Below, piece after piece: positions 62,363 to 64,000 of a DNA stretch of 64,000 nucleotides. The DNA lies in assembly GCA_018136815.1 (NCBI GenBank), contig CM030942.1, positions 621,797-685,796 of the forward strand. Direction: 5' to 3'. This stretch comes from Isochrysis galbana. Taxonomy: Eukaryota > Haptophyta > Isochrysidales > Isochrysidaceae. Under the pieces are notes generated by a model. That model was not told the DNA's origin and ran no database searches. It saw only the letters and a list, made by a program, of their open reading frames with translations. The first letter of the stretch is position 1. Each line of letters opens with the position of its first letter. Both the position numbers and the translations under genes were made by a program.

Positions 62363-63982
62363 ATGACGGATGAGCAACTCAAGATGATGAGCCTCCTCGT
62401 CTTCACCTTTCAAAACGCCGCCTTCGTTCTGCTCATGAGGTGGTCCAAGGTGCTCGACACGCACTATAACTCGACCGTCGCGGTGAGCAGCCTCTCTCCC
62501 TACCTCCCTACCTCCCTACCTCCCTTCCTCCCTGCCCCCTCTCTCCCTCCTCCCTCCCTCCCTCCCTCCCTCCCTGTCTCCCTCGCTCTGCCCGTTCCCC
62601 CTCCCCTCCCAGCGCGCTTTCTCTCTTACCATGCTACTGTTGTTCTCATCCGGTTGACCAGTCTGTACCCTTCCACGTCCCCGTCCTCTCAACCCCCCCC
62701 CTCCGTCTCTCGCTCTGTCGCTTTCGTGCATACGGCAATGAAGGACGAACCCTCCGAAATGCATCCGCCTGGTGGGATTAGCGGTGTTATGAATTATCGG
62801 CATTTCCAACAGCCGGGGCTGCGAGATGGCGGGGACAAACGTGACCATCCGTCTGGCACTTGTACACAGGTACTCATCACTGAGGTGCTAAAGATGCCAC
62901 TCTCGATTACGTTGCTTATATATGAGAAGCAGTCCTTCTCTGATGCGATGGCTAACCTGCGGAAGGAAATCTTGGGTGCTCCCATCGACACGCTCAAGAT
63001 TGCGGTGCCTGCCCTCTTGTATACGGTACAAAACAACGCGCTGTTCATTGCAATGGAGCACTTGGAAGCTGCAGTCTTCCAGGTCACGTACCAGCTCAAG
63101 ACACTAACCACTGCTGTCCTCACGGTTGTGCTTCTTGGCCGCTCGGTAGCCCCTCACCAGTGGGGAGCACTACTTCTTCTCATGGCCGGGACCATCCTCG
63201 TACAAGAGCCGCCCACACGAAAGCCTAGCTCGGCAGCTTCCGCCGCCGCCGACAGCTGGTCTTTTACCGTCGGTGTTGGCGCCACAGTTGCCGCGTGCAT
63301 CTGCTCGAGTGTGGCGTCCGTGTACCTCGAAAAGATCCTGATCGAGTCAAAACCCTCAATTTGGATCAGAAACGTTCAACTGTGCATCTTCACTATTCCG
63401 ATTGCCTTTTCCGGTATGTTGCGGGCCGGTGCACGAGGGGTCAGATTGTGCTCTAAGCGATGAGCCCAATGCAAGCATGGAGCACGAGTCAATGGACAGA
63501 GTAAGGGAATGCTGCGATGTTGTCGGTGTGGCCGCCATCGTGGAATTCGACACCAAGAGAGCACTGCCCAGCTAAGGCGCCCCTATGCCTCCCTGTCCCC
63601 TCTCACTCACCTCGCTTTTGGGCGGCCAGGCACACTCTTGGTGAACGATGCTTACATGAAGGAGGACGGCACGCCCCTCCACGGCTTCACATTCGCGGTA
63701 TGGGCCTCCATCTTCACGAACGCAGCAGGGGGGATGATCGTTGCAACTGTTATGAAGTTCGCTGGAAATATTCTTCGCAACTTCGCTCAAGCTTGCGCAA
63801 TCATTGTCGGTGGCTTCGGCTCTTGGCTTCTGTTCGACTTTGTGATCACCGCACGCTTTGTCGGTGGTGTTGCACTAGTGTGTGGCCTCAAGCCGCGTAG
63901 ACGCGCCATGCCTATGATGCTGCCGGGCTCGGGCCTTGTCATCGAACGCCATAGCCTTCTTTCATACGAGCAGTCTCCCTAA
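62363..63982 (+). CDS. Nucleotide-sugar transporter (SLC35A/UDP-galactose type), 3 exons
   Basis: Exons 62363-62482, 62870-63413 and 63630-63982 join in phase to 338 residues with about ten hydrophobic helices, as usual for the family. These Golgi/ER carriers exchange a nucleotide sugar (UDP-Gal, UDP-GlcNAc or CMP-sialic acid) for the nucleoside monophosphate. Diagnostic stretches are ALLYTVQNNALFIAMEHLEA, VFQVTYQLKTLTTAVLTVVL, SVASVYLEKILIES followed by SIWIRNVQL, and NAAGGMIVATVMKFAGNILR. The substrate cannot be told from sequence. A short C-terminal tail with RRRAMP may change if one more intron (GTGTGTGGCC... at about 63878) is used. The ATG at 62363 opens directly into TM1 (MMSLLVFTFQNAAFVLLM). 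Confidence 0.9.
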
Positions 63983-64000
63983 AGTGCCCGCTTAGCACCG

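Overview
This window is nuclear DNA from a eukaryote, most likely a single-celled alga with a secondary (red-lineage) plastid such as a stramenopile or haptophyte. The evidence is that most genes are split by GT-AG introns whose phases close exactly. In addition, two proteins (a ferredoxin-like protein at 14991-15404 and a parvulin at 18530-19441) start with a signal peptide whose predicted cleavage site is followed by Phe (AFSAP, TAFHLP), the hallmark of bipartite plastid targeting in such algae. The lineage cannot be fixed more closely from sequence alone. There are no operons. Genes lie on both strands, separated by repeat-rich DNA.

Recognisable genes, left to right: a candidate 2OG-Fe(II) oxygenase-like protein (2535-3937, -); a METTL21-type methyltransferase (5051-5863, +); the GID/CTLH ubiquitin-ligase subunit RMND5/GID2 (6572-8742, -); a MAPR/cytochrome b5-type haem protein (9934-10662, -); aminoacylase-1 (12085-13659, +); a plastid 2Fe-2S protein (14991-15404, -); a plastid parvulin (18530-19441, +); an EF-hand/phosphatidylinositol-phosphate kinase fusion (22631-24949, +); a DEDDy exonuclease/PDZ/MOV10-like helicase fusion (29323-33231, -); a double cyclic-nucleotide-binding-domain protein (37340-38911, -); a zinc-finger protein with alternating C2HC and GATA-like fingers (40969-43380, +); RECQ4 with an Sld2-like N-terminus (46190-50917, -); a P2X-type ATP-gated channel (53493-54958, +); a single-pass protein of unknown function (56063-57155, -); and a nucleotide-sugar transporter of the SLC35A type (62363-63982, +). 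These are housekeeping, signalling and genome-maintenance genes with no shared pathway.

Between the genes there is a dense record of mobile DNA. It includes Ty3/gypsy fragments (26098-28650 and 35142-36345); a short ORF-bearing retroposon with 17-bp target duplications sitting in a decayed coding region (16446-17744); a 336-bp retroposon inside a Ty3/gypsy copy whose empty site is preserved elsewhere in the window; a 473-bp MITE with 18-bp inverted ends and an 8-bp target duplication (39753-40225); a 193-bp element flanked by TA (11572-11764); two decayed DNA-transposase-like genes (33897-34671 and 51176-52110); and several unnamed dispersed families. Structural oddities include a perfect 98-bp palindrome next to tRNA-like repeats (21084-21610), a 26-bp minisatellite in inverted orientation (58776-59131), and long poly-C/G and CT tracts, the latter often just upstream of start codons. 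A visibly AT-richer stretch at 59.6-61.2 kb carries two unrelated ORFs and may be foreign. The strongest candidates for something undescribed are the exonuclease-PDZ-MOV10 fusion and the alternating C2HC/GATA-like finger array.
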